Position numbers and translations under genes: made by a program. This document shows, piece after piece, positions 12,499-24,150 of a DNA stretch of 64,000 nucleotides. Origin of the DNA: Rhyacophila brunnea (lineage: Eukaryota; Arthropoda; Insecta; Trichoptera; Rhyacophilidae); contig JAGYXB010000010.1 of assembly GCA_022495005.1 (NCBI GenBank), forward strand, positions 124,001-188,000, written 5' to 3'. Each line of letters starts with the position of its first letter. The first letter of the stretch is position 1. Under the pieces are notes generated by a model. That model was given only the letters and a program-made list of their open reading frames with translations. It searched no databases and was not told the DNA's origin.

Positions 12499-12740
12499 GA
12501 TGGTCGCGCGGTTTAAGCATCGGCCTATAATGTCGTGTGTCCCAGGTTCAAATCCTGGGTCTGGCAAGTACACATATTGTTTTTCAATTAATGTATGAGT
12601 CATACTATGGATCAAATCGGTAGAGCAAGTGGCTGGCCTTCATTTCTCGTAAAAACAAAAATCTGTTAATACAAACCTCTACTCTGTGGAGGCCCATATG
12701 ATTTAATTAGGATCGGACATGGTCGAAAGAAAATGAATAT
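12499..12740 (+). mobile_element. tRNA-derived SINE (family 1), near full length
   Basis: The head is tRNA-like: an A-box-like start GATGGTCGCGCGGTTTAAGC and B box GGTTCAAATCC (12545-12555) within CCCAGGTTCAAATCCTGGG, a T-arm stem. The tRNA-unrelated body contains ACACATATTGTTTTTCAAT, GAGCAAGTGGCTGGC and CTCTGTGGAGGCCCATATGA. It would be transcribed by RNA polymerase III and moved by a LINE. 5'-truncated copies of the body occur at 34754 and 56571. Confidence 0.8.
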
Positions 12741-12814
12741 TATTATATACTGTAATCCTCAATAATATATCATTTTGGTTTAAGGATGTGTTTTGCTGTT
12801 TTTATGTATTTGTT

Positions 12815-13015
12815 ATAGTGAGGGAGGGGGTGTTACTCCACGTCCCTAAATCTGCCACCATGGCCCCATATCCTGTAGCAGACCCTATGTCAGAATATTT
12901 GTCGCCCCCCCTACCTATCGCTAATGTTAAGGGCAATGTGTTGTTCTACTTTAGTGTTCCACATACTTTGTGATATTCCATGTACTTATAGCGATTTTTA
13001 ATATAATATAATAAT
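12815..13015. repeat. Repeat related to 63320-63490
   Basis: ACCATGGCCCCATATCCTG, CCCCCCTACCTATCGCTAA and GGCAATGTG match the 63.3 kb copy in order. The 61-codon plus frame here is not conserved between copies, so it is not called coding. Confidence 0.5.
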
Positions 13016-13069
13016 ATTAAAAATATAATACAATAATAATATAATTTTTCTCACTCATCATCAATATCA

Positions 13070-14464
13070 TCATATTATGAAGTACTGATCGCTACCCCTT
13101 TTGTGGTAGCCAAGTAGCATGCGACCCTTTGCCACATTCGATAAGTATATAGTCATTTTTATTAGTCAGAAAACACACTGAAAAATTCTACACGTGAATA
13201 AATATCATTAATTTAATTTATACCGATCATCATTAATCACATGGAATTGCATCGCATAGCCACATATATTTAAAAACGTTAATAATCTTTAAATAAAATA
13301 TCGCCGCATGCGACTTTATTACTTTACTTCAAAAGTTGTCTCGCCTGTAACGTGTCGAATACGTTGATGTGACGCCATTGTTATTCACAAGGCACACGTT
13401 GCTAAATGGAGTTCCGTATATTGGTCGGATGCGACTTTTTAGTTTGAAAAAAACATCTACTGTTGCAATCGAGAAGTTGCATGCTTCTCGGGCTGCGAGT
13501 CAAAGACGCCAGGATGCATACAAATACCTACAAACTGGTCATTCCTATACCGGCTCGCCGATCGCCGCATCCATCGAAGGTTACGTGTGACTGTCGCTAG
13601 GTAGAAGTGCGCGGTATTTATCTGCAATACCAGATCGACGTTTTTGGAAGGTTTGATTTATGGCTGTGCGGCAGACGGGCGAGTTTTGATGTGAGAGTCG
13701 GGGTAGAGAAAATTTGTGGTGTGTATTTTATCTCTCATAACTACTTGACTCGCCACATCGGGCTCCCAGGTTAGAGTTATGCCTGTACCACAGCTAGAGC
13801 CATGCCATGCACTGTATGATGAAATCCGTATTAAGAAAGTTGATGTTTATTATGTTATATAAATTATAGGTACAAATTATATTAAAAAGCTATTTTTATT
13901 CTAAGAGTCCCAATGACCCGCAAACGATGGTCCCTGCCCAAATTTGTTCTATCGTCCCGTTCCGTAAGGTCCCGCCGTGGCGCAGTTTTGCCGATAAATT
14001 GTCGCTAGATGTCACTGGAAGTAATTAAAGAGAAACAGGACCGCAACAATTTCGTCAGGGGGCGTTCGACCGTACCCGATACGGGACTGGTTATGGTCCC
14101 GCCTTCCGGGTGACTGACTGCGCCGGATAAGTGTGCGCACCGGATATCGGTATTTAATTAAATATACTTAGGAAACGGATATGATAAACTTATAGATTAT
14201 ACTAAGTTTTACAGATTGAGTTATTGATGCGATAGTTATTTTGGTTGTCAAACCAATGACAGGACTAGTAAAGAAAAATAAACAAAGCTGTAGGATTTAA
14301 TGTAACAATTTATTTAAACATAATATTATTATCATATTTGAAAAATGGAATTCAATCAATAAACGATAACTCAAAAGTACATAATATTGTTCGATAATGT
14401 TGAGTTAAAAATGTATGTCATCTCCAGACTACTACAATAATATAATACTTAGCTATGTTATATT
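13070..14464. other. GC-elevated, repeat-poor segment (13300-14150)
   Basis: CpG-containing and with no other copy in the window. The short plus frame at 13369-13590 has no ATG start and no recognised similarity. It could be regulatory or exonic host sequence, or an unlisted element. Nothing further can be supported. Confidence 0.35.
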
Positions 14465-16065
14465 AAATAAATTGGCGAAGGGTGAAGGTAGGCTGTTAAG
14501 ATCCGTTATTAATACTCCCTGCTTAGTAAAAAGAGAGTGTTTTTGGTTTTGGTTTGAACCCAAGTTTTAAACTACATTTTCTCTCATATGTTTTGACATA
14601 ATTTCTAAATATGCAGTGTATAATTATAACTATTAAAAACGCCGTCTTTTTACTTAGCAGGGCAGAATCATCATCATCATCATCAGCCTGAATCTATCCA
14701 CTGCTGGATGAAGGCCTTTTCAAGCTGCTTCCATTTCTCTCGGTCCTGTGCATTGAATTGCCACGTACTTCCGCAGAACTTTATCATTTCATCGATCTAG
14801 CGGCCTCTAGGTCTACCTTGCGGACGTTTTGTACTTCTTGAATACCACTGGATGGCTAGATTTGTCCAACGATTGTCTCTTCTTCGAGCTATGTGTCCAG
14901 CCCATTTAAGGCTTTTAATAAACTCTATTACATCGCAAGCCCTTGTCTGCTTCCTTATCCACTCATTCCACTTTTTCACGTCCTTTTGCACGTTTTCACG
15001 TCCTTTTGCGTTATGCTCAGCATGCACCTCTCCATACTACGTTGTGCTACTCTAAGTTTCTGGATCCCTCTTTTACTTAGGGTCCATGTTTCACACGGTG
15101 ATCACGGGAAGCACACACTGGTTGAACAATTTGCGCTTTAGGCACAGTGGAAGGTCACTTTTGAAGACATTATTCATTAGACATTATACAGGGCAGAGTA
15201 GTACACACTAAACATTGTCAGTTGTACGAATTTATTTTCGTTCAACTAATACTATAATTTTTAGATAGTGTCGGTTAGTAAAAATCAATTAAACCCTGCT
15301 TTAACCAAAACATAATAGTTTAGGTGTGCTATGGGCATTGATATACTACTAGATGAGCAGTTCCCATACAAGTGACATTTTAAAAATGTACCACAAAAGA
15401 TATTACGAATATCGTGTTATAATATTTCCTTGTAGGTATAATGCGTTAAGACCGTTAACATGGATTTCCGAATTTCACCCGTATTGCCCTGGCTGTAAAA
15501 CTAATTTTGCGTTCTTGGAATAGTGAACCTAAGGGTGGCTGCAACGCAAAACAGACAGAGCAAGTCGTCATTCGCTGACTATTAGTTAGAGTAAGATGCA
15601 AGCTAGATCGTGCTTACTCAGTAAGTTTTAACAAAGGCCGAGTCACTGAAAATCGGGCGTCATTTTAAGAAGCATATGATTCATCCAGTAGTATATCAAT
15701 GGCTATGGGTGATCTGAAAAAATATTGCACACTTTTTCAGTCACACTTATTTTTTTTGTTTAATTGAGAATACATATTACATATGGTGTTGGTTAGTTAT
15801 TTTATTTCATCGAGTCCTGCCTAACCAAACCATAAAAGATCAAATATATTCTTTAATTAAATGCATACTTTTAGATATTTTATAAATAGAAGAATATTTT
15901 TTGATTATCTATCTGTTATGGCCTGGTATACGCAGGGTTTAATTTTTTTTAAACTAGCCAACACTTTCTGCGTAGTCAATGCAGAGTTCAATGCAAACGG
16001 ATACGACGTATAACTGACGGTTTAGTGTGCACTATTTATATCAGATATTAATAGCCTTCGCCACT
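14465..16065. repeat. Cluster of family B repeats (~170 bp)
   Basis: Family B is recognised by GGTTTAGGCAGGGTTTAATT at one end, CTGACAAAGTTTAGTGTGC in the middle and CCTCCACCCTTCGCCACTG at the other end. Here: an end fragment (14465-14520, minus), a copy split by a LINE insertion (resuming 15190-15320, minus), a degraded copy (15715-15840, minus) and a plus copy (15905-16065). Non-coding; no terminal inverted repeat or A tail seen. Possibly the tail of a larger element. Confidence 0.6.
14667..15188 (-). pseudogene. LINE RT C-terminus inserted in a family B repeat
   Basis: Minus strand. From the 5' side: FKSDLPLCLKRKLFNQCVLP, ETWTLS, LRVAQRSMERCMLSI, then KWNEWIRKQTRACDVIEFIK, KWAGHIARRRDNRWTNLAI and RPQGRPRGR, a block typical of RTE/CR1-like LINE C-termini. 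It ends near QQWIDSG with a (TGA)n tail at 14668-14692. Nine identical bases CAGGGCAGA flank it (14658-14666 and 15189-15197). Frameshifts break the protein, so only the last ~170 codons remain. Confidence 0.82.
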
Positions 16066-16100
16066 GCTACATGATCATGATAAGATCATTGATATTATTA

Positions 16101-16660
16101 TTATTAAACTGGCGCTAGGTTCAGGTCTATGGCCGACTGCACAACGTTTCTCCAGGCATCTCTGTCCAGCGCTCTCTCTTCCCAGTTGACTATCCCCAGC
16201 TTTTCCGCATCCCTTTGAATGTTGTCCGCCCATCTCCGTCGAGGGCGGCCAAGAGGTCGAGTGCCAGCTGGTGTGCCTTTGTAAATCCTATAGAGAGTTC
16301 TAGATCTTTCAGATTGTACAACGTGGCCCGCCCATCTGAGACTTCTTGACCTCAGAATATTAGTGATTCTAGGTTGGTATCGGTCGAAGAGCTCAGCGTT
16401 TGTGCGGGTGCGCCACCGGTGGTTCTCATTGACGGGTCCAAGTATTCTCCGGAGGATTCTGTTTTCAAACACTTGGAGCGCCTTTTCTTGTTTTTCCGTT
16501 AAACCCCGCGTTTCATATCCATACATGACGATAGGTTTGATGACTACGTTATACACCCGGAATTTCGTTTTGATGGACAGCATTTTGGACCTGAACAGAC
16601 GACTCAGCGCGAAGTACGCTGCATTTCCACTTCTCAGTCGGTCAGCGAGCTCTGAGCAAG
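16101..16660 (-). pseudogene. LINE reverse-transcriptase C-terminal part, open frame
   Basis: The longest intact LINE frame, ending at the TAA near 16101-16103. From about 16660 it reads SELADRLRSGNAAYFALSRL, KTKFRVYNVVIKPIVMYGYE, ALQVFENRILRRILGP, RSLRWAGHVVQ, GRPRRRWADNIQRDAEKLG and ERALDRDAWRNVVQSA. This order is standard downstream of the polymerase core in RTE/CR1-like LINEs (GN.AY..L, TK..+YK..I.P.+.YG, R..LRW.GH, RRRW.D). Truncated 5' by loss of the polymerase; about 186 codons remain without a stop, so relatively young. The + frame at 16363-16668 is a shadow. Confidence 0.85.
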
Positions 16661-17099
16661 ATCATTGATAGGTACATATTAATAAAACTAATTAATCTTA
16701 CAGCAACATAATATTAGGTAGATACTACATCTTAACCTCCCCTAAATAAATAACATTAAGTATTCGCAATAATGCCTCTTTATTAGCAAAGGTTTCTAGA
16801 ATCTTTGATGAAATTATTGCCGAACAAGACGTCAAAAGTTTCATTTTGTGTAACCATCATAGGTAAGTTTGTTAATAGTTGATTCAATAGGAAGTGTAAG
16901 TTGATTTACTTTCAGACTTAGATTAACCTTAAGTAGTAGTTGTAAGCATGTACTAAATTATATAGTTTTCATCAGTGCAGTGGGGTTTGAAATACTGAGC
17001 AATAATACCTATTAATTGAGTTAAGTTTAATTAATCAAACATCAAATATGAATATATTTTGAATCTACACAAGATTATTAATATTACATTCTTTATTAT

Positions 17100-17215
17100 A
17101 GAAAATACATAATTTCAATTATTTATTTAAAAATAAAACATGTGTATGTAACTAATTAGAATTCAAGACGTTCAAAACAAGTGATTTAAATTGAAAAAAA
17201 AACTGCTTCTAATCA
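17100..17215 (-). mobile_element. LINE tail fragment with GACGTTC motif
   Basis: Minus strand; TTATTTAAAAATAAAACATG then AATTCAAGACGTTCAAAAC. Only the terminal ~100 bp. Directly adjoins family A copy 4. Confidence 0.4.
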
Positions 17216-17217
17216 AA

Positions 17218-17679
17218 TAATCATTACAAGATAAAAAGAACTTTTTATATACAACGTTTTTAAATTTTCTGTTGAATCATATAAACTTGACTTGACTAGC
17301 TTTAACGATCAAAAAAAATGTACTTGATAGAAATAATACTGAAATGTCATATTGATTTCCATAGTAACGCACGTATATATTAATATTCATAATTAAGTTG
17401 CTAGGACCCACTTAGCAACCAATAATAGTTTTACTATTTACGGATTTCTTCCGAAATAACTTTTCATACAAAACAGAATTAACTGAAAATGAATTCAAGT
17501 CTACTTAAAGATGGCTAAAAGTATTAAAAAAATGCAATGGCATTGTGTTATAATATATTCTAAAAGTTTCAAATGTCTAGCTAGTCGGGAAGTTAGTTAA
17601 ACATCTATTGCAAGATTTGTACCGGACAAACAACCACCGGACAAATAAGAATACGAGCTAAGAAAAACGTTGTAAAATA
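17218..17679 (-). mobile_element. Family A repeat, copy 4
   Basis: Reverse orientation: begins ATTACAAGATAAAAAGAAC and ends GCTAAGAAAAACGTTGTAAA. Contains the long-subtype segment TTACGGATTTCTTCCG and the paired TTGCTAGGAC / TTAGCAACC. Confidence 0.75.
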
Positions 17680-17837
17680 CATTGGACGCTAAAGACCCGC
17701 CCGGCGCGTAACGATTAGGTGGCCATTCGATACAAATAGCATGCTATTGAAATGTGGTAATTAAAAATTAATTATCTAGTCAGCAGTCATACAATTGAAG
17801 ACTATGAGATCTTCTGCTCAAATGAACAATTAATGAT

Positions 17838-18005
17838 ATATTAATACTATCGACCGAAGGTACTTGATGGAATTTGAATTTACATTCTTATGTATTTGAG
17901 TTTTGTGCTATTCCATTTGAGTCGTTTTTGCGACCCGGGTTTTGCCTTTCGGCATCTTCAGGCACTATGTACCTACACTCACCAAAAGGCAAACACACAC
18001 TGACA
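17838..18005. repeat. Copy of the TTTCGGCATCTTCAGG repeat
   Basis: Contains ATCGACCGAAGGTACTTGA, CTATTCCATTTGAGTCG, GCCTTTCGGCATCTTCAGG and CTCACCAAAAGGCAAAC. The first block occurs inverted at 22646-22684, the others directly at 22500-22580. Family unknown; no terminal duplication seen. Confidence 0.55.
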
Positions 18006-18910
18006 ACGAATACATAAAGTAAGTAAAAACTTTATCACATACCCAATTAAGTCAAGGGTCACAATAAAAAAAATATACAACAACTATATTATGAATAGTT
18101 GAAATGTTTGTAAAAAACCCCCTACCTTATCAATAATAATAATAAACTCGATAAGGGTTCGCGAAAATGACTCACATGGAATATCTTAAATCCAATAGAA
18201 ATTAAAAATATATTTATTATGTTTATAAATGTTTTTAGTACAATTTGCAAAAGGATAAGTGACTTCAAAACATGCAAATTAAATGCGTTGCTATGAAAAT
18301 AATAATGCGTTTTATATAGTGTGTCCGTGAAATGTAATTGAATGTTTGGAATAAAAATTTGGTTACATAATATTTCAGAAGAAGTCACAATGTTTCAATA
18401 TGGTTTGCGATCGTTTCACTTTTACCAATACACTACTATCATCGGCCTCATGGCATATTATTGTGTTAAAATAACATAAATTGTAGCTGATAACTGATTT
18501 GTAATTGTTGTCATTTGTCAAATTAATCATACCATAATAATTAATATTAATACGAATTAGTTTAATCGCCACCACTGTTCGTCCATTAAAGGTCCATTGT
18601 CTTGAGAGGCATTGAGGTCCCTCAAAAGCGAACTCCACCCCAAGAGAAGCCGGCCACGTTAATACTCGCTACGGACATGTTCATTGTTGTAAGACAACCT
18701 GCTTACGTGCGTTCAATTAATCTTGGGCGATGCAAAGATGATTCCGGGTCAATTTGCGAACACGGTTTCTTTGATCAATGAATGGACTAATGGCTACGCT
18801 TCTATGCGATGTTAATGTGATTTATTATCTTCAATTTGAGCGAAATACTACAAGTTTTAGTACTTGGTTGATTGATATGCAGATTATTTTGTATATCAAT
18901 GAGTTAAGAG

Positions 18911-19511
18911 TAGGGAATCCGATCCCGAGCCAAAATTTTGATCCCGATTTTTTGGGATTACAATTTGACGATCCCGGGATTGGCGTTTTTTTCGATAGTT
19001 AATACTTATTATTTTTTTATTTTACTAAATAAATAGCATTGATAAAATCAGGAAAAAATGTCTAGTATAAATTATAATATTTAGGAAATTTAATGTTAAT
19101 TTTGTGTACGTCCAATCTTGGAATTTTGGGTTTAATAATGTGAAAGTAAAATAGTTTAAATTTGTTTAAGAAAAGATAACATTCATAAAATTCGGCGTAG
19201 AAACAAGTGCCTGCCTGCACGTCCGTGGCACTGGCGGTTAGACGCAATTAGACGAATTAATTATTTTTCTGATGTTCTTACGATTGCGTATGACAACAAA
19301 ACTAGTTATTTATTATTCGTGAGCATCCGGCGATTCCCCTGTGACATGTGCAGGTACATACACCTCACTAACATCATTTTGTACACATACTTATTGATTG
19401 TGATTGATAAAAAATCAATCTCGAAGGTTTCGGGATTATGATTACTAATCCCGGGGTACATAGGTTTCGAAAATTGTCCAGGATCCCGGGATACTGGGAT
19501 TGTATTCCCTA
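18911..19511. mobile_element. Non-autonomous hAT-like element, TAGGGAAT ends
   Basis: 601 bp from TAGGGAATCCGATCCC to GGGATTGTATTCCCTA (inverted). The 8 bp flanks GTTAAGAG (18903-18910) and GTTAGGAG (19512-19519) differ at one base, as expected for an aged target duplication. Sub-terminal zones are rich in the motif GATCCCGGGAT, a pattern that often serves as transposase binding sites. Length of terminal repeat and 8 bp duplication fit hAT. No transposase is encoded. Confidence 0.75.
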
Positions 19512-19854
19512 GTTAGGAGTATAGCAAGAGGGAATCTTAAATTTTTTAAATGTTACGACACTTCACGGCGGCTATAAATTATTATTTGTTTCGTTATAAT
19601 GTACGTATGACATTATATGATTCCTTTTATCAAAGCAGGCTTGAGAGTATGTCGATTGTTTAGGCACCGTATCAGTTGAAGTACGGCATTATATTGATTG
19701 GATATATACTTTAATACAATCTCAGTCACGTCTGCGAAAACAGGTATGTGGTGCTACGACTCGTGGTGCGGACGCTGGCAGTAACTTCATATGTATTGCC
19801 CATACAACGCACGCATTGCCCCTAATGATACGACGTCTAATGATGACCTAATGA

Positions 19855-20097
19855 TTGCAATACCGAATTAAAATACCAATACCGGTATTTCAGTATTTCC
19901 TATCCATTGCTGGTCACCAAGGACGTCTAAGGGCAACGGAAGTAAACTAAACATTGCGTAACCTGACAAAAAACACTATTTTTATATTATTGATACATTT
20001 TGTTTCCAGTTTTAATGCCGAATATATCAGTATTGTTTGATTTTTAAACAGGTATTTCGGTATTGAAAATTATTGGATATTGGTATTGCATCCCTAG
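19855..20097. mobile_element. Probable second hAT-like MITE (TAGGGATGC end)
   Basis: The right end in complement reads TAGGGATGCAATACC. The left end is the diverged TAATGATTGCAATACCGAA. The interior repeats motifs like AATACCGGTATTTCAGTATT and GTATTTCGGTATTG in both orientations, as in hAT sub-terminal regions. No matching 8 bp duplication was found, so boundaries are tentative. Confidence 0.45.
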
Positions 20098-20175
20098 GTT
20101 AGGGCATAATACTTATTATGTTTTGACAGTTATGAAATTGTATTGGTATATTAATGTATTTTTTTATAATATTCA

Positions 20176-20250
20176 CGGTGGCCTAGTAGCTTAGTAGAGC
20201 GCTCATCTACGCAACCATGAGTTGCAAGTTCAATCCCGCGACCGGACATA
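20176..20250 (+). mobile_element. tRNA-like SINE head (another family)
   Basis: GGTGGCCTAGTAGCTTAGTA followed by GAGCGCTCATCTACG is a good A-box region, and CAAGTTCAATCCCGC a B box. Fold and spacing are tRNA-like but there is no clean acceptor stem. I read it as a SINE head or tRNA pseudogene. Confidence 0.5.
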
Positions 20251-20410
20251 AAAATGCATGTTGTATTTTTATTGCTCACTGGTTTGAACGAATGGCTGGC
20301 AATTATTCCTTGTTAAAAAAAAGTTATTTTAATAAAACCTACTCTCTGTTTATGCCCATACATGAATATTTCACAAGCATAGTGAACCAAGTCCATTCTG
20401 GTTATTTTTG

Positions 20411-21254
20411 AGTAAGCTATGTTAAAACACAATATTTGAGTATTTTTTATTCTGTAAGGGTATGATTTCAAAATATTACTTCAAAATTGCAATCTAATCA
20501 AATCAAATAAGATAAGTTTGTAGGCTTAGACTATAATTATATACATTTTGTAAGTCTGTAATGTTGTATATCCACTGTCTTTGTTTATAATCACTATTCA
20601 AAACAGAGCGGTATAGTTATATGTGCAAGTTACTGATGTGATAGCTGCTAGCATTATTTTTACTGACACGCATACTGCATACGTACACACCAACGATATC
20701 AGATAATGCATTTGATTCTTGGATAAATAAATAGAAAATTGCACAGATATAATGATATAGGTAAACTTCTGCATCAGAATTTAGCAAAGGAATATTCTAC
20801 AACGTAAAGTATAAATTGTATCTAAGTGTGTGGAAGGCAGAGAAGTAGAATTTAAACTCAGTGACAATTCTATTAAATTTTGAAATTTATAGTAAAATGC
20901 AGATAATAATTACCAACTTAACACCAGTCTGTAAAGTCTTCAACTATTTTAATTTATGATTTTACAAGCTCTTTCTACATATTAACTTTACTATGAAAAT
21001 GCAAAACGTATTTATATATTGTATTATGCCCTAATTTAAAAAAAATAAATAGATTGATTCTTTCACAGTTGTTCGTATAGTATGTTTTTGGGCTGTCATT
21101 GTATATTATTAATATTTTGGGCTCATTACAAAGAAAATTTTCAAGAGAAAATTATGTATTGAAGTGTATTGTTCGATGTATAAATACGATATGTCACAAA
21201 GCGTTCAGTTTAGTTGAAAACAGGTGAACTGTTTTCTTATTAATCGATAATTAT
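20411..21254. other. Unassigned AT-rich
   Basis: No gene, tandem repeat or shared repeat recognised. Confidence 0.4.
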
Positions 21255-21430
21255 TTTCCGGATAGCCTGAAGAGACTGGTGGATTTGGATAGGCTCTAGA
21301 GAAGGCAAAGCAGAGGAAGAGCGCTGGAGCGACCAAGTGAAGAAGCTTACTGGCGGCTGTCTTAACTCTGCCCTAAGAGAAACAGAGGATCGAGAGGGGT
21401 GGAAAATCATAGTCTCTCAAAAGATGACAG
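21255..21430 (+). pseudogene. LINE C-terminal fragment (RWSDQVKKLTG)
   Basis: Reads KAEEERWSDQVKKLTGGCLN, then SALRETEDREGWKIIVSQ, like the RW.D.++..G......A.DR..W+.+V ending of LINE proteins. Frameshifted relative to the preceding KRLVDLDRL-like text. Confidence 0.6.
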
Positions 21431-21584
21431 AGTTTAATGATGAGAGAATGATCAAGAAGAAAATGTTTTCTTTTTTTTGTATCCAATATGGAATTATTAA
21501 GATTTTTCTGAAAGGGTTCTCCAGCATCTATCATGATCCTATGATACTATAACTCTTTGCATAGATAACGATATAGCGCTGACG

Positions 21585-21860
21585 TTTCCAGTTTGCTTTG
21601 ACCGAACACCCTGGTGCAGTCCAGCCATTTTAATTTCAGCTGTTCATGTCTATATGTATACTTAGCCTGACATCCCTATCCAACATTCCATGCACGTAGC
21701 CGATCCAGCGTAGTATCTCAAGGTATGCAACCTGTTCGCCCCATAAAAAGTGGACTGTTTTTTATAATAAATCGACTTTCAAAAGTTATTTCATATAATA
21801 GCCGCAAATATTCTTCGGAGGACTGTTCTTTCAAAGATATGCCTTCTGTTTCCTGAATAC
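21585..21860 (-). pseudogene. LINE RT fragment, minus strand
   Basis: Complement reads SFERTVLRRIF, then, past a gap, LEILRWIGYVHGMLDRDVRL, matching the ...E..VLRRI... and LRW.GHV.RM.D motifs. Several stops. Opposed to the neighbouring 21255-21430 fragment. Confidence 0.55.
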
Positions 21861-21894
21861 TTATCACTCTGATTCAATACTTTAATGCCAGTGC

Positions 21895-22850
21895 AAAAGG
21901 TGGAGGTAAGCTGTTAAAATCCGACATAAATAGTGCACACTTAACATTGTCAATCATAGTTAGGTATTTATTTTCATTAAACTAAGACTACAAATCGCAG
22001 ATAGTGTTGATTAGTTTTTAAAATTGAATTAAAACTTGCGAAACCAAGCCATCATAGATAATAGTAAAACAATATTCTTCTATCTATATAATAATATTTA
22101 AAATTATGCCATTAAATCATTCGTTATTTCAGATTTTTTTATTTATATTAGAATATTTTTTTTATCTGTGATAGTTTGGTTAGGCAGAATTTAATGAATT
22201 TAAAAAAAACCAACACAGTCTGTAATATGAGTTCAACGAAAACAAAATAAGCATGACTGAAAATGTGTGCACTATTTTTGTCGGATCGTCCATAGCATAC
22301 CTAAACTATTATGGTTGGTTTAAGCAGGGTTTAATTGATTTTCACTAACCAACACTATCTTCAAATTGTAGTATTAGTTCAATGAAATTAAATATGTACG
22401 ACTGACAAAGTTTAGTGTGTACTATTCTGCCCTGATAAGTAAAAAGTATCGAATAATTTTACATACTGTTTTTTAAATTCTAATGGATTCAAGCTCTGTA
22501 CTATTCCATTTGGGTCGTTTTTTGTGACCCGGGTTTCGCCTTTCGGCATCTTCAGGCGTCGTGTACACTCACCAAAGGTAAACACACACAGTGTGTGTTT
22601 AACTTAAATGGAATAGTACATAGCTTGAATCCATTAGAATTTAAATTCAAATTCCATCAAGTACCTTCGGTCGATAGTATTAATATACTGTTTTTTACTA
22701 TTATCTATTATAGCTTGGTTTAGACAGGGTATAATTGAATATGAAAAACTAACCGCACCATCTGCAATTTGTATTATTAGTTCAATAAAAATAAATAAAT
22801 ATGACTGACAAAGTTTAGTCTGCACTATTTATGTCTGATCTTAACAGCCT
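21895..22850. repeat. Cluster of four family B repeats
   Basis: Copies at 21895-22060 (minus), 22165-22290, 22310-22440 and 22690-22850 (plus). Shared words include TAGTGTGTACTATTCTGCCC, AACTAACCGCACCATCTGC and GTTTAGTCTGCACTATTTAT. The 40 bp foldback lies between the third and fourth. 22425-22455 preserves the site that is occupied by a LINE at 14658. Confidence 0.62.
22472..22645. repeat. 40 bp inverted repeat (foldback)
   Basis: 22472-22511 and 22606-22645 are reverse complements over 40 bp with one mismatch (TCTAATGGATTCAAGC / GCTTGAATCCATTAGA). The 94 bp loop contains GGGTTTCGCCTTTCGGCATC and a nested palindrome AAACACACAC/GTGTGTGTTT. The loop and the right flank are also found at 17838-18005, partly in inverted order, so this is part of a mobile repeat. 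Confidence 0.75.
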
Positions 22851-22859
22851 TTCTGAACA

Positions 22860-23715
22860 CCCCAAGCCACTGGTTAATACTAGGCGCAGGAGAGTTTTAT
22901 AGAGAATTTCTCCATTATCATTGAACGTTTTATTTATGATAAACTTATCCTTTTTTATCTTTTCTTTATTTGGAAGCAATTGAGCTCTTCTCTGAATGGA
23001 AGGCTATTCTGCTTTACAATGGTTTACAAAAGTATACATACTTACATTTTTTAAACTACAGGCATAAATAGTTACATTATTAATAATACATAATTACATT
23101 TTTGTTACACTATATACTAGAAATTTACATTTTTGGAGAAATTCATGTACAATTTTCATAACTGAAATAGTTGGTTTTGCCAGGAATGAATTAATCGTAA
23201 AAGGAGGGTATAACCTGCATATAAACTTATTCTGTTTGACATTTTAGGTAATTTTAATTTTAAAAAAATAGCAACGAGTTGCCCTTGCTTTTTAACGCAG
23301 GAAGAAGCAAGCAACGGAGCTGATAATCGCAAGGCGACCCAATTGAATACGAAATTCCTAAAATAAATATTTATACACAATTATTGCATTGTCGGTCTGG
23401 TATGCCCCTCTTTCCCCTTTTTATTCCCGGAGGTATCCTATTATACTTATCGAACTTTCCTCTATCTCTATTTGAATAAGGCCATAATACGGAATCGCTT
23501 CGTTTACTGCGAAAAGATGGTGTAGGTATATTATGCAAGTGCGACTTACAGATCATATAAATTTAAATCGGCTTGGAATTGTAATAGATAAAACAAATGA
23601 ATTTAAATCGAATTCAATGCATTTTTTTTATTGAGATCCTTCTCCAGAAGGAGCATATTAATATGGATTAAATGATCTTTTCAGAATTCTTGCTATGTTG
23701 CTAAACCATTTTAAA
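22860..23715. other. Unassigned
   Basis: 23260-23560 is a little less AT-rich; its two short minus frames (23156-23380, 23371-23556) match nothing known to me. Confidence 0.4.
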
Positions 23716-24150
23716 TAATGACAAGATAAAAATAACTTTTTATATACAACGTTTTAAAATTTTCTGTAGAATAATATAAACTTGACTTGACTAGCTTAAA
23801 ACGATCAAAAAAAAATTGTACTTGATAGAAATAATACTGAAATGTCATATTCATTTCCATAGTAACGCACTTACATATTAATAATTTAGTTGCTAGGACC
23901 CCAGACCCAGCAACCAATAATAGTGTCGAAATAACTTTTCATACAAAACAGAATTAACCGAAAATGAATTCAATTCTACTTAAAGATGGCTAAAAGTATT
24001 CAAAACATGCATTGACATCGTGTTCTGATGTATTCTAAAAGTTTCAAATGTCTAGCTAGTCGGGAAGTTAGTTAAAAATTGATTGCAAGATTTGTACTGG
24101 ATAAAAAAACACAGGACAAATAAGAATACGACCTAAAAACGTTGTAAAAT
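23716..24150 (-). mobile_element. Family A repeat, copy 5
   Basis: Reverse orientation, from AATGACAAGATAAAAATAAC to ACCTAAAAACGTTGTAAAAT. Short subtype. The 68-codon minus-strand frame at 23711-23917 lies inside it and has no protein similarity I recognise, so it is not called as a gene. Confidence 0.73.

Noticed and set aside
12530..12570. True tRNA gene
   Set aside because: Only the B box and T-arm are convincing. Acceptor and anticodon stems do not form, and a SINE body follows.
16363..16668. 101-codon plus-strand frame
   Set aside because: It is the antisense shadow of the LINE reverse-transcriptase tail on the minus strand.
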